From the NCBI RefSeq assembly GCF_007827955.1, contig NZ_VITR01000002.1, positions 248,001 to 312,000 on the forward strand: a DNA stretch of 64,000 nt, read 5' to 3'. Within the stretch, counting starts at the first letter, position 1, and every line of letters starts with the position of its first letter. The notes below the pieces were generated by a model, which made no database searches, was not told the DNA's origin, and was given only the letters and a program-made list of their open reading frames with translations. Both the position numbers and the translations under genes were made by a program. This document shows positions 31,790 through 40,924 of this stretch, one piece after another. Source of the DNA: Nitrospirillum pindoramense (GTDB lineage Bacteria; Pseudomonadota; Alphaproteobacteria; Azospirillales; Azospirillaceae).

Positions 31790-32163
31790 CAGTGCTGACC
31801 TTCCACGAAGGCGTCGTAGGCGGCCTGGTCCATCAGGCCGTCCAGCTGGGCGGGGCTGGCCAGGGTCATCTTGAAGAACCAGCCGGCGCCCTGCGGGTCG
31901 CTGTTGACCAGGGACGGGTCTTCGACCACGGCCTGGTTGCCCTCGACCACCGTGCCGTCCACCGGTGCGAACACTTCGCTGGCGGCCTTCACCGATTCCA
32001 CCACGGCGGCGTCCTTGCCCTTGGTCAAGGCGCGGCCGGCCTCGGGCACCTCGACGAACACCACGTCGCCCAGCTGGCTCTGGGCGAAGGTGGTGATGCC
32101 GACGGTGGCGACGTCGCCGTCCAGGCTGATCCACTCATGGTCTTCGGTGAAACGGATGGTCAT
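31789..32163 (-). CDS. gcvH: Glycine cleavage system H protein
   Basis: The lipoyl carrier that shuttles the aminomethyl group between the P, T and L proteins. The 124-residue product has the complete H-protein fold, with the lipoyl lysine K59 in [11 protein letters not shown] and the C-terminal [16 protein letters not shown]. The ATG at 32163 matches the family start ([12 protein letters not shown]). It lies 72 bases downstream of gcvT and overlaps gcvPA by one base. Confidence 0.97.
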   Translation of the reverse strand: MTIRFTEDHEWISLDGDVATVGITTFAQSQLGDVVFVEVPEAGRALTKGKDAAVVESVKAASEVFAPVDGTVVEGNQAVVEDPSLVNSDPQGAGWFFKMTLASPAQLDGLMDQAAYDAFVEGQH

Positions 32164-32235
32164 GATTCTGCTCCTCGGGGGAAAGGCGTTCAATGGCAAG
32201 GCGGGCCCGGCGCAGGCCGGGCCGCGCGATGGGGA

Positions 32236-33351
32236 TCAGCCGCGGTAGTAGCGCTGCGGCACGAACGGCAGGGCGGCCACCTTGGCCGGCAGGGCCTTGC
32301 CGCGCACGATCAGCGACAGCGGCGTGCCCACGGCGGCGTTGGCGGCGGTGACATAGCCCATGGCGACCGGGGCGTTGGCGCTGGGGCCGAAGCCGCCGGA
32401 GGTGACCTCACCCACCGTCTGGCCGCTGGCGTCCTGGATTTCGGTATGTTCGCGCGCCGGTGCCCGGCCCTCCGGCTGGATGCCGACGCGGTAGCGCGCG
32501 GCCCCCTCCGCCAGTTGGCGGCGGACGATGGCGTCACCGGGGTAGCCCCCCTCCTCCCGCCGGCGCTTGGAGATGGCCCAGGTCAGGCCGGCCTCCACGG
32601 GGGTGGTGGTGGTGTCGATGTCATGGCCATAGAGGCACAGCCCGGCCTCGAGGCGCAGGCTGTCGCGGGCGCCCAGGCCGATGGCCGACACCTCGGGCTC
32701 CGCCAACAGCAGGCGGGCCACATCCTCGGTGCGGGCGCCATCAATGCCGATCTCGTACCCGTCCTCGCCGGTGTAGCCAGACCGGGCGATGGTCACCGGA
32801 ATGCCCTTCAGGCTGGCGTTGACCATGGACATGAAGGGCATGGTGGCGACCTCGGGCACGAAGCGGGCCAGCACGGCCGCCGCGGTGGGGCCCTGCAAGG
32901 CCAGCAGGCCCCGGTCGTCGCCCAGATACTCGACCTCGATACCCGGCAGGCCGGCCGTCAGGTGCGCGATGTCCTGCACCTTGCAGGCGGCGTTGACCAC
33001 CAGGAACAGGTGGTCACCCCGGTTGGCGATCATCAGATCGTCCAGGATGCCGGCCTGATCGTTGGTGAAGAAGCTGTAGCGGATGCGGCCTTCCTTCAGG
33101 GCCTTCAGCTCGCCCGGCACCAGCTTTTCCAGCGCCTCGACGACACCGTCACCGCGCAGGACGACCTGGCCCATGTGCGACACGTCGAACAGGCCGGCCT
33201 GCTCCCGGGTGTGAAGGTGTTCCTTCAGCACACCCAGCGGATACTGGACGGGCATGTCATAGCCGGCGAAGGTCACCATCTTGGCGCCCAGCTCGCGGTG
33301 TAGGGCATTCAGCGGCGTGGTGAGCAGGGGCGAATCGGTTTCGGTAACCAT
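32236..33351 (-). CDS. gcvT: Glycine cleavage system aminomethyltransferase (T protein)
   Basis: GcvT transfers the one-carbon unit from the H-protein arm to tetrahydrofolate and releases ammonia. The 371-residue product has the folate-binding fold with YDMPVQYPLGVLKEHLHTR, DVSHMGQVVL, and the catalytic region SGYTGEDGYEI, and the C-terminal barrel GFGPSANAPVAMGYV. The ATG at 33351 is preferred; upstream in-frame codons fall in the riboswitch leader. It is the first gene of gcvT-gcvH-gcvPA-gcvPB and is led by a tandem glycine riboswitch. The L protein is shared with other complexes and is not in this window. Confidence 0.96.
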   Translation of the reverse strand: MVTETDSPLLTTPLNALHRELGAKMVTFAGYDMPVQYPLGVLKEHLHTREQAGLFDVSHMGQVVLRGDGVVEALEKLVPGELKALKEGRIRYSFFTNDQAGILDDLMIANRGDHLFLVVNAACKVQDIAHLTAGLPGIEVEYLGDDRGLLALQGPTAAAVLARFVPEVATMPFMSMVNASLKGIPVTIARSGYTGEDGYEIGIDGARTEDVARLLLAEPEVSAIGLGARDSLRLEAGLCLYGHDIDTTTTPVEAGLTWAISKRRREEGGYPGDAIVRRQLAEGAARYRVGIQPEGRAPAREHTEIQDASGQTVGEVTSGGFGPSANAPVAMGYVTAANAAVGTPLSLIVRGKALPAKVAALPFVPQRYYRG

Positions 33352-33383
33352 TGGTGCCAAGGACTCCCGGCGGACGAGTTCAT

Positions 33384-33408
33384 CCCACACGGACGGATTC
33401 CGTGTGGG
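33384..33408 (-). promoter_or_regulatory. Expression-platform hairpin of the gcv riboswitch
   Basis: A perfect 10-bp stem (CCCACACGGA/TCCGTGTGGG) directly follows aptamer 2 and lies 33 bases before the gcvT start. There is no U run, so control of translation or an anti-sequestering role is more likely than termination. Confidence 0.5.
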
Positions 33409-33409
33409 C

Positions 33410-33665
33410 TCGCCCCCCTCTGTCCCGGACCCTGAGAGATTCACGGGGGACGACCCTGTCATCAGGTCGGACCCGCTTACTCCGTCGGTGGGCTTTGGCC
33501 TCCAACGCCGGAAAGCCACCCGCAGGGGGTGGCGACAGGCATTGCCATGAGGCCGGGCCGCTTTCCAGATGCGCCTCTTCCTCGCGGTCCTTTTGCCTGA
33601 GAGTTTCCGGGGGCGGTTGCTCCTTCGGCGCCAGACCCGGACGGGACCAGTCTCTCCCGCGAGGT
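33410..33665 (-). promoter_or_regulatory. Tandem glycine riboswitch
   Basis: Two glycine aptamers lie in the gcvT leader. Aptamer 1 (about 33580-33664) is closed by an 8-bp P1 (CCTCGCGG/CCGCGAGG) and carries GGGAGAGAC, GCCGAAGGAGCAA and CTCTCAGGCAAAAGGAC. Aptamer 2 (about 33412-33530) carries CCGACGGAGTAAGC and the core AATCTCTCAGGG followed by GGGACAGAGG. These are the family's conserved elements. Glycine binding is expected to switch on the gcv genes so that excess glycine is used as a carbon source. Confidence 0.92.
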
Positions 33666-33703
33666 GTCATCAGCTTCGCGAACGCACCCTAATCCAACGG
33701 ACC

Positions 33704-33743
33704 CCAAAAAGTAAAGGCGGGCCGCTGCCCCGCGACCCGCCTT
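33704..33743 (-). terminator. Terminator of the lipoprotein gene
   Basis: On the minus strand AAGGCGGG pairs with CCCGCCTT (33736-33743, 33714-33721) and is followed by TACTTTTT. It isolates the lipoprotein gene from the gcv leader. Confidence 0.65.
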
Positions 33744-33810
33744 CCCCGAGGGTCCCCGGCCTTGGGCGCCCCTGCCCGGCCGGTCGAACCCGTACGCCCT
33801 GTGCCTTTGC

Positions 33811-34395
33811 TTATTTCCCGGCCGGAACCGGCGGGGCCGGCGGCTTGGAATTGAAGCGGATGTTGGCCTCCAACTGCTCCGGCGTCAGCTGGAAGCCCAC
33901 CAGCACCTCGTAGTAGCGGCCGTCGACTTCCGGGCTCAGCGGGATGAACTGGGTCAGCCGCTCCACCGAACCGCCGCTGCCGCTGCTGACATCCAGGGTG
34001 ACGTTGTAGGTCTGCTTGGTCAGGATCTTGCGATCAGCGTCGGTCACCGCGACGAAATAGGTCAGCGGCAGCGGGCCGCCGGTGTAGGCGGGACCGGTGC
34101 TGGCGCCCACGCGCAGATTCTCGGTCATGGTGACGCCCTTTTCGCTGTACTCGCAGCGCCCCTCGATATTGGGCATCACGGCGGTATAGCTCAGTTGGCC
34201 GTTGGCACCGGGCACGCCCACCGACGACGCGTCGCGGACGATGGCCACGGTGGGGCAGCCGGGACGGTAACCGACGTTCTTGTTGGCGCATGCCGCCAGC
34301 GACAGCATGAGAGGCATCCCCAAAAGCAGGGCCAGGCGGCCGCGGGTGCCTTTCCTGGGGGGCCAACCTATATTAGTGTCCGTGTGGATGTTCAT
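33811..34395 (-). CDS. Lipoprotein, function unknown
   Basis: The 194-residue product has a lipoprotein signal peptide with the lipobox LAAC at C36 (MLSLAACANKN), so it is probably anchored in the outer membrane. The mature domain is beta-rich (QLSYTAVMPNIEGRCEYSEKG, PLTYFVAVTDADRKIL, YYEVLVGFQLTPEQLE) and ends in a Pro-rich tail. Similar uncharacterised lipoproteins occur in related alphaproteobacteria. The ATG at 34395 fits the signal peptide; an upstream start would place 26 non-conserved residues before it. Confidence 0.7.
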   Translation of the reverse strand: MNIHTDTNIGWPPRKGTRGRLALLLGMPLMLSLAACANKNVGYRPGCPTVAIVRDASSVGVPGANGQLSYTAVMPNIEGRCEYSEKGVTMTENLRVGASTGPAYTGGPLPLTYFVAVTDADRKILTKQTYNVTLDVSSGSGGSVERLTQFIPLSPEVDGRYYEVLVGFQLTPEQLEANIRFNSKPPAPPVPAGK

Positions 34396-34622
34396 TGAAG
34401 CGGGGCTCGTCTGGAGTTGGACGCCGGCCGGCGTCGGGGCCCCGCGACAATAGAGAAGCAGCCATACCGGCACAAGACATCGCCTGCGCCATCCTTATAT
34501 TGATGGGCGACGAGATTTAACGTATCGGCGCTGGCGATCCTCAGCCGCGCCGTTTTATGATCCGCCGCCATGATCGGCCCCGCGAGCCGGGGCTTACCGG
34601 AACCCGAGTAGACCTGATCACC

Positions 34623-35570
34623 ATGACCAAGCCGACGCTCAACATCCTCTTGGCCTCCCCGCGCGGTTTCTGCGCCGGTGTGGACCGCGCCATCCAGATC
34701 GTGGAGGTGGCGTTGCAGCGGTACGGCGCGCCGGTCTATGTCCGGCACGAGATCGTGCACAATCGCTACGTCGTCCAGGGCCTGGAGGCCAAGGGCGCCA
34801 TCTTCGTGGAGGAACTGGACGAGGTGCCGGATGGCCGCCCGGTGGTCTTCTCCGCCCATGGCGTGCCCAAGTCCATCCCGGCCGAGGCTGAAAACCGTAA
34901 GCTGATGTATGTCGACGCCACCTGCCCGCTGGTGTCCAAAGTCCATCGCGAGGCGGAACGCCATTTCGCCGACGGCCGCCAGATCATCCTGATCGGCCAT
35001 GCCGGCCACCCCGAGGTGGTGGGCACCATGGGGCAGCTGCCGCCAGGTGCCGTGCTGCTGGTGGAGTCGGAAGAGGACGTGCGCACCGTCCAGGTGGACG
35101 ACCCGCTGAACCTGGCCTTCGTCACCCAGACCACGCTGTCGGTGGACGACACGGTGCAGATCGTGGCGGCGCTGAAGGCCCGTTTCCCCGCCATCGCCGG
35201 GCCGCGCAAGGAAGACATCTGCTACGCCACCACCAACCGCCAGACGGCGGTGAAGGCCATCGCCGAGAAGGCGGACGCCATCCTGGTGCTGGGCGCGCCC
35301 AACAGCTCCAACTCCATGCGCCTGGTGGAGGTCGCGGCCAAGCACGGTTGCGTCAATTCCATGCTGGTGCAGCGGGCCACCCAGATCGACTGGTCCATGA
35401 TGGACAAGGTCAAGGTGCTGGGCATCACCGCCGGCGCGTCGGCCCCGGACATCCTGGTGCAGGAGGTCATCGAGGCCTGCCGTGAGCGCTACGACGTCCA
35501 GATCGAGGAAGTCGTGACCGCGGTGGAAAACATCACCTTCAAGCTGCCGCGAGGCCTTGCGGCGGAGTGA
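34623..35570 (+). CDS. ispH: 4-hydroxy-3-methylbut-2-enyl diphosphate reductase
   Basis: The last enzyme of the MEP isoprenoid pathway, an iron-sulfur protein producing IPP and DMAPP. The 315-residue product shows the three cluster cysteines (C17 in [26 protein letters not shown] and [11 protein letters not shown]) and the catalytic [15 protein letters not shown] end. The ATG at 34623 matches the family start ([13 protein letters not shown] follows shortly). It is divergent from the lipoprotein gene. Confidence 0.97.
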   Translation: MTKPTLNILLASPRGFCAGVDRAIQIVEVALQRYGAPVYVRHEIVHNRYVVQGLEAKGAIFVEELDEVPDGRPVVFSAHGVPKSIPAEAENRKLMYVDATCPLVSKVHREAERHFADGRQIILIGHAGHPEVVGTMGQLPPGAVLLVESEEDVRTVQVDDPLNLAFVTQTTLSVDDTVQIVAALKARFPAIAGPRKEDICYATTNRQTAVKAIAEKADAILVLGAPNSSNSMRLVEVAAKHGCVNSMLVQRATQIDWSMMDKVKVLGITAGASAPDILVQEVIEACRERYDVQIEEVVTAVENITFKLPRGLAAE

Positions 35571-35713
35571 TTCCGGGTCCCTCAATCGCCGGGCGCCGCC
35601 ATCCGGCGGCTTGGCTTGTCCTCGCGTTTCAGTCCGCTGCGCTTCCCGGAAAGCTCCGGCGGCCGCGGTCGCGGCCATAAGAGTGCTTGGCCTTTGGCGG
35701 GATGAGGGAAGTG

Positions 35714-36301
35714 ATGACGGCGCATGCCCATATCCTGTTCGACACCGCCATCGGCGCCTGCGCGCTGGTGTGGGGGGCGGACGGGATCGTGGGGGCCCAA
35801 TTGCCGGAGGGTGGGCCTGAGCAGGCCACGGCCCGTCTGGCGCGGCGCTTTCCCGGCGCCACGGCCGCGGATGAGGATTCTCTCCCGCCCGTCATCGCCC
35901 AGGCCCGGGCGCGCATCCGGGCCCTGATGGGCGGGGAGGCGGTGGACATCGCCGACATCCCCCTGGACCTCACCGGGATCGATCCCTTCGCCTTGCAGGT
36001 CTATGCCGTCACCCGCGCCATTCCGCGGGGACAGACCTTGACCTATGGAACGGTCGCCGCCCGCATCGGGGCGCCCAAGGGCGCGGCGCGAGCGGTGGGA
36101 CAGGCGCTGGGCCACAACCCCATCCCCATCCTGATCCCCTGCCACCGCGTGCTGGCGTCAGGGGGCGGCACCGGCGGCTTTTCCGCCCAAGGCGGCATCG
36201 ATACCAAGTTCCGCATCCTCGCCATCGAACAGGCCCGCCCGGAGAACGAGCCACCCAGCCTGTTCGATACGCTGCCACTGGCGATCAAGCCCAGATGCTG
36301 A
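35714..36301 (+). CDS. ogt: Methylated-DNA-[protein]-cysteine S-methyltransferase (Ogt/MGMT)
   Basis: A suicide repair enzyme that removes O6-alkyl groups from guanine. The 195-residue product has the N-terminal ribonuclease-like domain and the C-terminal DNA-binding/acceptor domain with FALQVYAVTRAIPRGQTLTYG and the acceptor cysteine in IPCHRVLASGG. The ATG at 35714 has GAGGG five bases upstream; an in-frame ATG at 35702 would overlap that ribosome-binding site. Confidence 0.92.
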   Translation: MTAHAHILFDTAIGACALVWGADGIVGAQLPEGGPEQATARLARRFPGATAADEDSLPPVIAQARARIRALMGGEAVDIADIPLDLTGIDPFALQVYAVTRAIPRGQTLTYGTVAARIGAPKGAARAVGQALGHNPIPILIPCHRVLASGGGTGGFSAQGGIDTKFRILAIEQARPENEPPSLFDTLPLAIKPRC

Positions 36302-36437
36302 ACCCAAACGCTGAAAGTGAAACCGGCCCCCACCGCACGGCCGGGCTTCCCTTGACCCATGGGTCGGGTTCCCGTGGCGGTGGAGGCCGGTCGGGACGGT
36401 CCCCCGCGAACCGTCCAAAGCCCTACCCCAGCCTCTT

Positions 36438-36710
36438 TCACCAGTGGGCGCGGTAGAAGCTGCGGCTGACGTGGATTTCCTCGCGGTCGGCGTATTCGCT
36501 GTCCAGCACCAGGGCCAGGGCGGCATAGACCACCAGGGTCGCGCCGAAGAAGCAGAACAGGCTCAGCACCGTCAGGATGCGGATGAAGGTGGCCGGCAGG
36601 CCGGTGTAACGGGCCAGGCCGGCGCAGACGCCGAACAGCACGGCGCGGCTGGGGTCCTTGGCCAGGCGATGACGGCGCATCGTGGCGGAAATACGCTGAA
36701 AGCTCCTCAT
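36438..36710 (-). CDS. pspC: PspC-domain protein
   Basis: The 90-residue product has a PspC domain (about residues 18-70, RAVLFGVCAGLARYTGLPAT followed by the hydrophobic segment IRILTVLSLFCFFGATLVVY) and a short C-terminal tail. PspC is an inner-membrane sensor in the phage-shock response and interacts with PspA. It follows pspA after 65 bases on the same strand. An ATG ten codons downstream is an alternative start. Confidence 0.88.
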   Translation of the reverse strand: MRSFQRISATMRRHRLAKDPSRAVLFGVCAGLARYTGLPATFIRILTVLSLFCFFGATLVVYAALALVLDSEYADREEIHVSRSFYRAHW

Positions 36711-36775
36711 AATCCCCTCTCCACTGTTCGATGATGGCGGGCACCGGCGGCGCCCGGGTCGTTTACGGATTTGTC

Positions 36776-37453
36776 TTACCCTTGCGGGTTGTTGCGGCTG
36801 GCCACGCGGGCCTTCAGCGCCTCAAGCTCGGCGGTCACCTTGTCGTCGCCCAGGGCGTCGATCTCCGCGGCCAGGCCGCGCGGCTGGCGGCCCATCTCCA
36901 TGACCTCGGCCTCGCTTTCCAGCAGGTCGATGTCGCGCTGCAGGGTGCCGTAATGGGACAGCGCCTCTTCCAGACGGTTGTCGTGGATCTGGCTGCGCAT
37001 CCGCAGGCGGGCGGTGGCGCTGCGGTGGCGGGCCAGCAGGGCGCCTTGGCGGGCGCGGGCATCGGCCAGCTTGGCCTCCAGCCGCGCCACGTCATCCGCC
37101 CCCTTGGCCAGGCTGTCGCTGATGGCCTGGATCTCGCGGCGGATGGGGTCGGCGGCATCGGCCAGCCGGGCCTTGGCCACCAGGGCGCCCCGGGCCAGAT
37201 CCTCCCGGCCCTTGGTCACCGCCAGTTCGGCCTTGCGGTCCCATTCCAGCAGCTCGAACTCCACGTCGCGGTAACGGGCCTCCAGCTCCTTGCGGCGGGC
37301 CATGGAGCGGACGGCCTCCGCCCGCACCTCGACCAGCGTGTCCTCCATCTCCTGGATGACCAGGCCGATCAGGCGCTCCGGATCTTCCGCGCGGTCCAGC
37401 ATGGCGTTCAGGTTGGCATCGATGATGTCGCCGAGGCGGGAAAACAGTCCCAT
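36776..37453 (-). CDS. pspA: Phage shock protein A
   Basis: PspA is an ESCRT-III-related coiled-coil protein that coats damaged inner membrane and preserves the proton-motive force. In gammaproteobacteria it also inhibits PspF. The 225-residue product begins with the amphipathic helix MGLFSRLGDIIDANLNAMLD and is predicted coiled coil through most of its length (ELEARYRDVEFELLEWDRKA, ARLEAKLADARARQGALLA). It lies between the 48-aa membrane peptide and pspC, downstream of a sigma-54 promoter. Confidence 0.94.
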   Translation of the reverse strand: MGLFSRLGDIIDANLNAMLDRAEDPERLIGLVIQEMEDTLVEVRAEAVRSMARRKELEARYRDVEFELLEWDRKAELAVTKGREDLARGALVAKARLADAADPIRREIQAISDSLAKGADDVARLEAKLADARARQGALLARHRSATARLRMRSQIHDNRLEEALSHYGTLQRDIDLLESEAEVMEMGRQPRGLAAEIDALGDDKVTAELEALKARVASRNNPQG

Positions 37454-37509
37454 GGCAGGCGTCCTTAAGAGATGAGGCGGTGGCGGACGGAGGCGGTGAA
37501 CGCAGGCGC

Positions 37510-37656
37510 TTAGAAGAGGCTGATGATGGCGACCGACAGCAGGGCGGTGACGGCCAACAGCGGCAGGTGGCGGACCAGGGCCGCCAGGCGCCGGGGTGTA
37601 TCACCAGCCTGGGCGCTGAAGCTGCGGGCGGCGGTGGTCATGGTCAGGTCGGTCAT
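37510..37656 (-). CDS. 48-aa single-pass membrane peptide of the psp operon
   Basis: A short open frame with GGAG placed six bases before its ATG. It encodes 48 residues: a polar N-terminus with Arg and Ser (MTDLTMTTAARSFSAQ), then a hydrophobic segment at about residues 31-48 (HLPLLAVTALLSVAIISLF) that runs to the C-terminus. It is the first gene after the sigma-54 promoter and ends 56 bases before pspA. I cannot assign it to PspB, PspD or PspG. Its position suggests an accessory of the PspA/PspC membrane-stress system (inference). Confidence 0.7.
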   Translation of the reverse strand: MTDLTMTTAARSFSAQAGDTPRRLAALVRHLPLLAVTALLSVAIISLF

Positions 37657-37730
37657 GTCAATCTCCGTAAAGGAAGCTCGGTTGTCTTGGGGGCCGGTCG
37701 CCGGTGGCGGGGTCGGCCATGTCCCCTTAA

Positions 37731-37747
37731 AAGCAACCGCCGTGCCA
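37731..37747 (-). promoter_or_regulatory. Sigma-54 promoter of the psp operon
   Basis: On the minus strand the sequence reads TGGCACGGCGGTTGCTTTT. This matches the sigma-54 consensus TGGCACG-N4-TTGCW exactly, 75 bases before the first gene. Phage-shock operons are known to be driven by sigma-54 with the enhancer-binding activator PspF. A pspF gene is not in this window. Confidence 0.88.
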
Positions 37748-37954
37748 GTTGGAGAGCGGGAAGTTAGTTCCTTGTTTTTGCTGGATAAAATTTTTAACCG
37801 CCCACAGCGAAAAGTGACGATGTGATTTTTCTCGCCACTAAATCGCTAAATTCGCCATTCGCGCCGTCGGCTGTCCACCAACCCGCTTGAAAAGGCGGGC
37901 CCAGGCACCTGGCGGCCATTGACCCCAGCCGGGAATCCCGCTACCTCGCAAGGC

Positions 37955-38947
37955 ATGGCCGTCTATACCGAAGTCACCGATGAGGAACTGCGCGCGTTCA
38001 TCGCCGATTACGCGATCGGCGAGGTGATCTCGTGCAAGGGCATCGCCGAGGGGGTGGAGAACTCCAACTACCTGCTGGTGACGACGCAGGGGCCCTACAT
38101 CCTCACCCTCTATGAAAAGCGGGTGAACCCGGCCGACTTGCCGTTCTTCCTGGGATTGATGCGCCACCTAGCGGCGCGGGGCATCACCTGCCCACAGCCG
38201 GTGCCGGGGCGCGATGGCGAGGCTTTGCGCGTCGTGGCCGGCCGACCGGCGGTCATTGTCACCTTCCTGACCGGCATGTGGCCACGCCGCATCCTGCCCG
38301 ACCATTGCGCGGCCCTGGGCACGGCCCTGGCCCGCTTGCACTTGGCCGGCGCGGATTATCCCGTCCCCCGGGCCAACAGCCTGTCGCTGGATGGCTGGCG
38401 GGCCCTGGTGGCGGCGACAGCGGACGGCGCCGACGGCGTCAAGCCTGGCCTGAAGGTGGCGCTGGCGGAGGAGCTGGCGGCACTCTCGGCGCTGTGGCCC
38501 GGCCGGGATGGCCGGCCCGACCTACCGCACGGCATCATCCACGCCGACCTGTTCCCCGATAACGTCTTCTTCCGCGACGGCGCCCTGTCGGGCCTGATCG
38601 ATTTCTACTTCGCCTGCAGCGACATGCTGGCCTATGACCTGGCCATCTGCATGAACGCCTGGTGCTTCGAACCCGATGGCGCCTTCAACGTCACCAAGTC
38701 ACGCCTGCTGCTGACCCATTACGCCAAGGTGCGGCCGCTGACGGCGGCGGAGGTGGCGGCCCTGCCGCTGCTGGCCCGCGGCAGCGCGTTGCGCTTCCTG
38801 CTGACCCGGCTCTATGACTGGGTGAACACGCCGGCGGGCGCCCTGGTGAAACGCAAGGACCCGCTGGAGTACCTGCACAAGCTGCGCTTCCACCAGCAGG
38901 CCCGCAGCCTGGCGGATTACGGCCTGGCGCCCGAGGATTTGACGTGA
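37955..38947 (+). CDS. thrB: Homoserine kinase
   Basis: ThrB phosphorylates homoserine in threonine synthesis. The 330-residue product is the aminoglycoside-phosphotransferase-fold type found in alphaproteobacteria. Visible are [21 protein letters not shown] (nucleotide-binding lobe), the catalytic [11 protein letters not shown], and the metal-binding [18 protein letters not shown]. The ATG at 37955 was preferred over an upstream TTG. The stop overlaps rnhA by four bases. The partner enzyme ThrC is encoded at 51-52.5 kb. Confidence 0.94.
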   Translation: MAVYTEVTDEELRAFIADYAIGEVISCKGIAEGVENSNYLLVTTQGPYILTLYEKRVNPADLPFFLGLMRHLAARGITCPQPVPGRDGEALRVVAGRPAVIVTFLTGMWPRRILPDHCAALGTALARLHLAGADYPVPRANSLSLDGWRALVAATADGADGVKPGLKVALAEELAALSALWPGRDGRPDLPHGIIHADLFPDNVFFRDGALSGLIDFYFACSDMLAYDLAICMNAWCFEPDGAFNVTKSRLLLTHYAKVRPLTAAEVAALPLLARGSALRFLLTRLYDWVNTPAGALVKRKDPLEYLHKLRFHQQARSLADYGLAPEDLT

Positions 38948-39420
38948 CCGATACGCCCACCACCGACGCGAAACCGATCAGCCCGCGCGTGGAGATCTTC
39001 ACCGACGGCGCCTGCAGCGGCAACCCGGGCCCCGGCGGCTGGGGCGCCATTCTGCGCTGGAACGGCACGGAGCGCGAATTGAAGGGCGGGGAGCCCGACA
39101 CCACCAACAACCGCATGGAGCTTATGGCGGCCATCCAGGCGCTGGAAACGCTCAAGCGGCCGGTGAAGGTGGATCTGCACACCGACAGCCAGTACCTGCG
39201 CGACGGCATCACCAAGTGGATCCACGGCTGGCGGGCCAAGGGTTGGCTCACCGCCGACAAGAAGCCGGTGAAGAATGTGGATTTGTGGCAGCGCCTGTCC
39301 GCTCAGGCCGACCGCCATGAAGTGGTTTTCCACTGGGTGCGCGGCCATGCCGGCCACCCGGAAAACGAACGCGCCGACCAGTTGGCCCGCGAAGGGCTGG
39401 CGGAAGCGCGCGGCAGATAG
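38944..39420 (+). CDS. rnhA: Ribonuclease HI
   Basis: Degrades the RNA strand of RNA-DNA hybrids. The 158-residue product contains all four catalytic carboxylates in context ([48 protein letters not shown]). The start is a GTG that overlaps the thrB stop (GTGA), so translation is probably coupled. The thrB-rnhA pairing is widespread in alphaproteobacteria. Confidence 0.96.
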   Translation: MTDTPTTDAKPISPRVEIFTDGACSGNPGPGGWGAILRWNGTERELKGGEPDTTNNRMELMAAIQALETLKRPVKVDLHTDSQYLRDGITKWIHGWRAKGWLTADKKPVKNVDLWQRLSAQADRHEVVFHWVRGHAGHPENERADQLAREGLAEARGR

Positions 39421-39440
39421 GCCGGCTGCCCCAGATGCAA

Positions 39441-39475
39441 AAAGGCCCGCGCGGGTTCATGGAACCGGCGCGGGC
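39441..39475. terminator. Terminator between rnhA and the peroxiredoxin gene
   Basis: The stem GCCCGCGC/GCGCGGGC (with further partial pairing inside the loop) is flanked by an A run on the left, which gives the minus-strand peroxiredoxin transcript a T tail. Its effect on rnhA is less certain. Confidence 0.6.
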
Positions 39476-39498
39476 AGCTTGGCGTTATACGCCTGGTT

Positions 39499-39981
39499 TT
39501 ACAGGTTCTTCAGCACGGCTTCGGCACTGGACACCTCGAAGGCGCCGGGCTTTTCCACATCCACGCGGCTGACCACGCCGTCGTCGATGACCAGGGCGAA
39601 GCGCTGGCTGCGCTGCCCCAGGTTATAAGCGGTGCCGTCCATGGTCAGGCCCAGTTGGGTGGTCAGCGTGCCGTTGCCGTCGGGCAGCATGAACACGGTA
39701 TCGCCCACGTCGTTGGCCTTGGCCCAGGCGTTCATCACGAAGGGATCGTTGACCGCCAGGCAAATAATGGTGTCCACGCCCTTGGCCTTCAGCGCCCCGG
39801 CATTCTGGAGGAAGCCCGGCAGGTGCTTGGCGGAACAGGTGGGGGTGAAGGCGCCGGGTACGGCGAACAGGACCACCTTCTTGCCCTTCAGCAGGGCGTC
39901 GGTGCTGGTTTCCTGCATGCCGGCTTCGGTCAGGTGCTTGATCGTGACGCTGGGGAAGGTGTCGCCAACCTTGATGGTCAT
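39499..39981 (-). CDS. Peroxiredoxin (Prx5/AhpE-like, thioredoxin fold)
   Basis: Reduces hydrogen peroxide and organic peroxides. The 160-residue product has the Prx5-type active site with peroxidatic cysteine C49 in VPGAFTPTCSAKHLPGF. A second cysteine in DTIICLAVNDPFVM could act as resolving cysteine or may not be redox-active, and the RFALVIDDGVV segment is typical. It is convergent with rnhA and divergent from yqgE. Confidence 0.93.
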   Translation of the reverse strand: MTIKVGDTFPSVTIKHLTEAGMQETSTDALLKGKKVVLFAVPGAFTPTCSAKHLPGFLQNAGALKAKGVDTIICLAVNDPFVMNAWAKANDVGDTVFMLPDGNGTLTTQLGLTMDGTAYNLGQRSQRFALVIDDGVVSRVDVEKPGAFEVSSAEAVLKNL

Positions 39982-40293
39982 GGTCTGGGGTCCCTTTGGG
40001 TGGTGGACGTTTGGGTTCTGGGCGGGGCACGGAACATAGGTAATGCCGCCGGCGGGAAATGGTTCTGGTCACCCGTGGTTCTATGTCCCGGAGGGCCGGG
40101 CGGCAAGGGAAACGGATGTCCCCCCCTTGTCACCCGGGTACGCCGCTCAATATGACCAGAATGAAGCCTGTTCCGGCTGGCGAGCGGAAGCGACGGCGCG
40201 TGATGCCCATGTTAGGCTGAACGATAGGGACAGGCAGTATGACAGTGCCGGCCATGTGGGCCGGCCGCGAAGTGAAGAGGGAAGGCGCCGGCC
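39982..40293. other. 312-bp divergent intergenic region
   Basis: It separates the peroxiredoxin gene (minus strand) from yqgE (plus strand) and must hold both promoters. No clear hexamer pair, hairpin or small gene stands out. Confidence 0.3.
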
Positions 40294-40866
40294 ATGAAGG
40301 ACACCACCATCCGACGTTTCCTGACCGGGCAGCTGCTGGTCGCGATGCCGTCCATGCCCGATGAGCGGTTCGCCCGGACCGTCATCTATGTGTGCGCCCA
40401 CACCGACGACGGCGCCATGGGCCTGGTGATCAACCGGCTGTTCGACGGCATCGACGCCGGGGGCCTGCTGGAACAATTGGGCATCGATGGCGGCGACCCG
40501 GACGACCGGCTGCGCGTGCATTTCGGCGGGCCGGTGGAACCCGGACGGGGCTTCGTGCTGCACAGCACCGATTATCAGCGCGAGGGCACGTTGAAGGTGG
40601 AGGATGAGGTGGCGTTGACCGCCACGGTGGACATCCTGCGCGCCATCACCGAGGGGCGCGGGCCCCGCCAGTGCTTGCTGGCCCTGGGCTATGCCGGGTG
40701 GGCCGCCGGCCAACTGGACCAGGAGATGCAGGCCAATGGCTGGCTGCACGTGCCGGCCGATTCCACCCTGTTGTTCGATGACGACATGGATACCAAGTGG
40801 GAACGGGCCATCGCCAAGCTGGGCGTCAGCCTGCCCATGCTGTCGGCCGAGGTGGGGCACGCCTGA
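40294..40866 (+). CDS. YqgE/AlgH family protein
   Basis: The 190-residue product is a complete YqgE/AlgH (DUF179) protein, with LTGQLLVAMPSMPDERFART, FGGPVEPGRGFVLHS and GYAGWAAGQLDQEMQANGWL. The family is widespread and its function is undetermined; a regulatory role in alginate synthesis was proposed in Pseudomonas. It is followed after 58 bases by a DUF3108 gene on the same strand. Confidence 0.9.
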   Translation: MKDTTIRRFLTGQLLVAMPSMPDERFARTVIYVCAHTDDGAMGLVINRLFDGIDAGGLLEQLGIDGGDPDDRLRVHFGGPVEPGRGFVLHSTDYQREGTLKVEDEVALTATVDILRAITEGRGPRQCLLALGYAGWAAGQLDQEMQANGWLHVPADSTLLFDDDMDTKWERAIAKLGVSLPMLSAEVGHA

Positions 40867-40924
40867 TCAGGCGCCCCAGCCGGCCGCCTTGCCGCCGCCA
40901 TTTTCCACCCGGAGGATTGGGGGC

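Noticed and set aside
30446-32134. gcvPA read as one frame with an extension through gcvH
   Set aside because: The extension is gcvH read in another frame; the ATG at 31789 gives the conserved P-protein N-terminus and a one-base overlap with gcvH.
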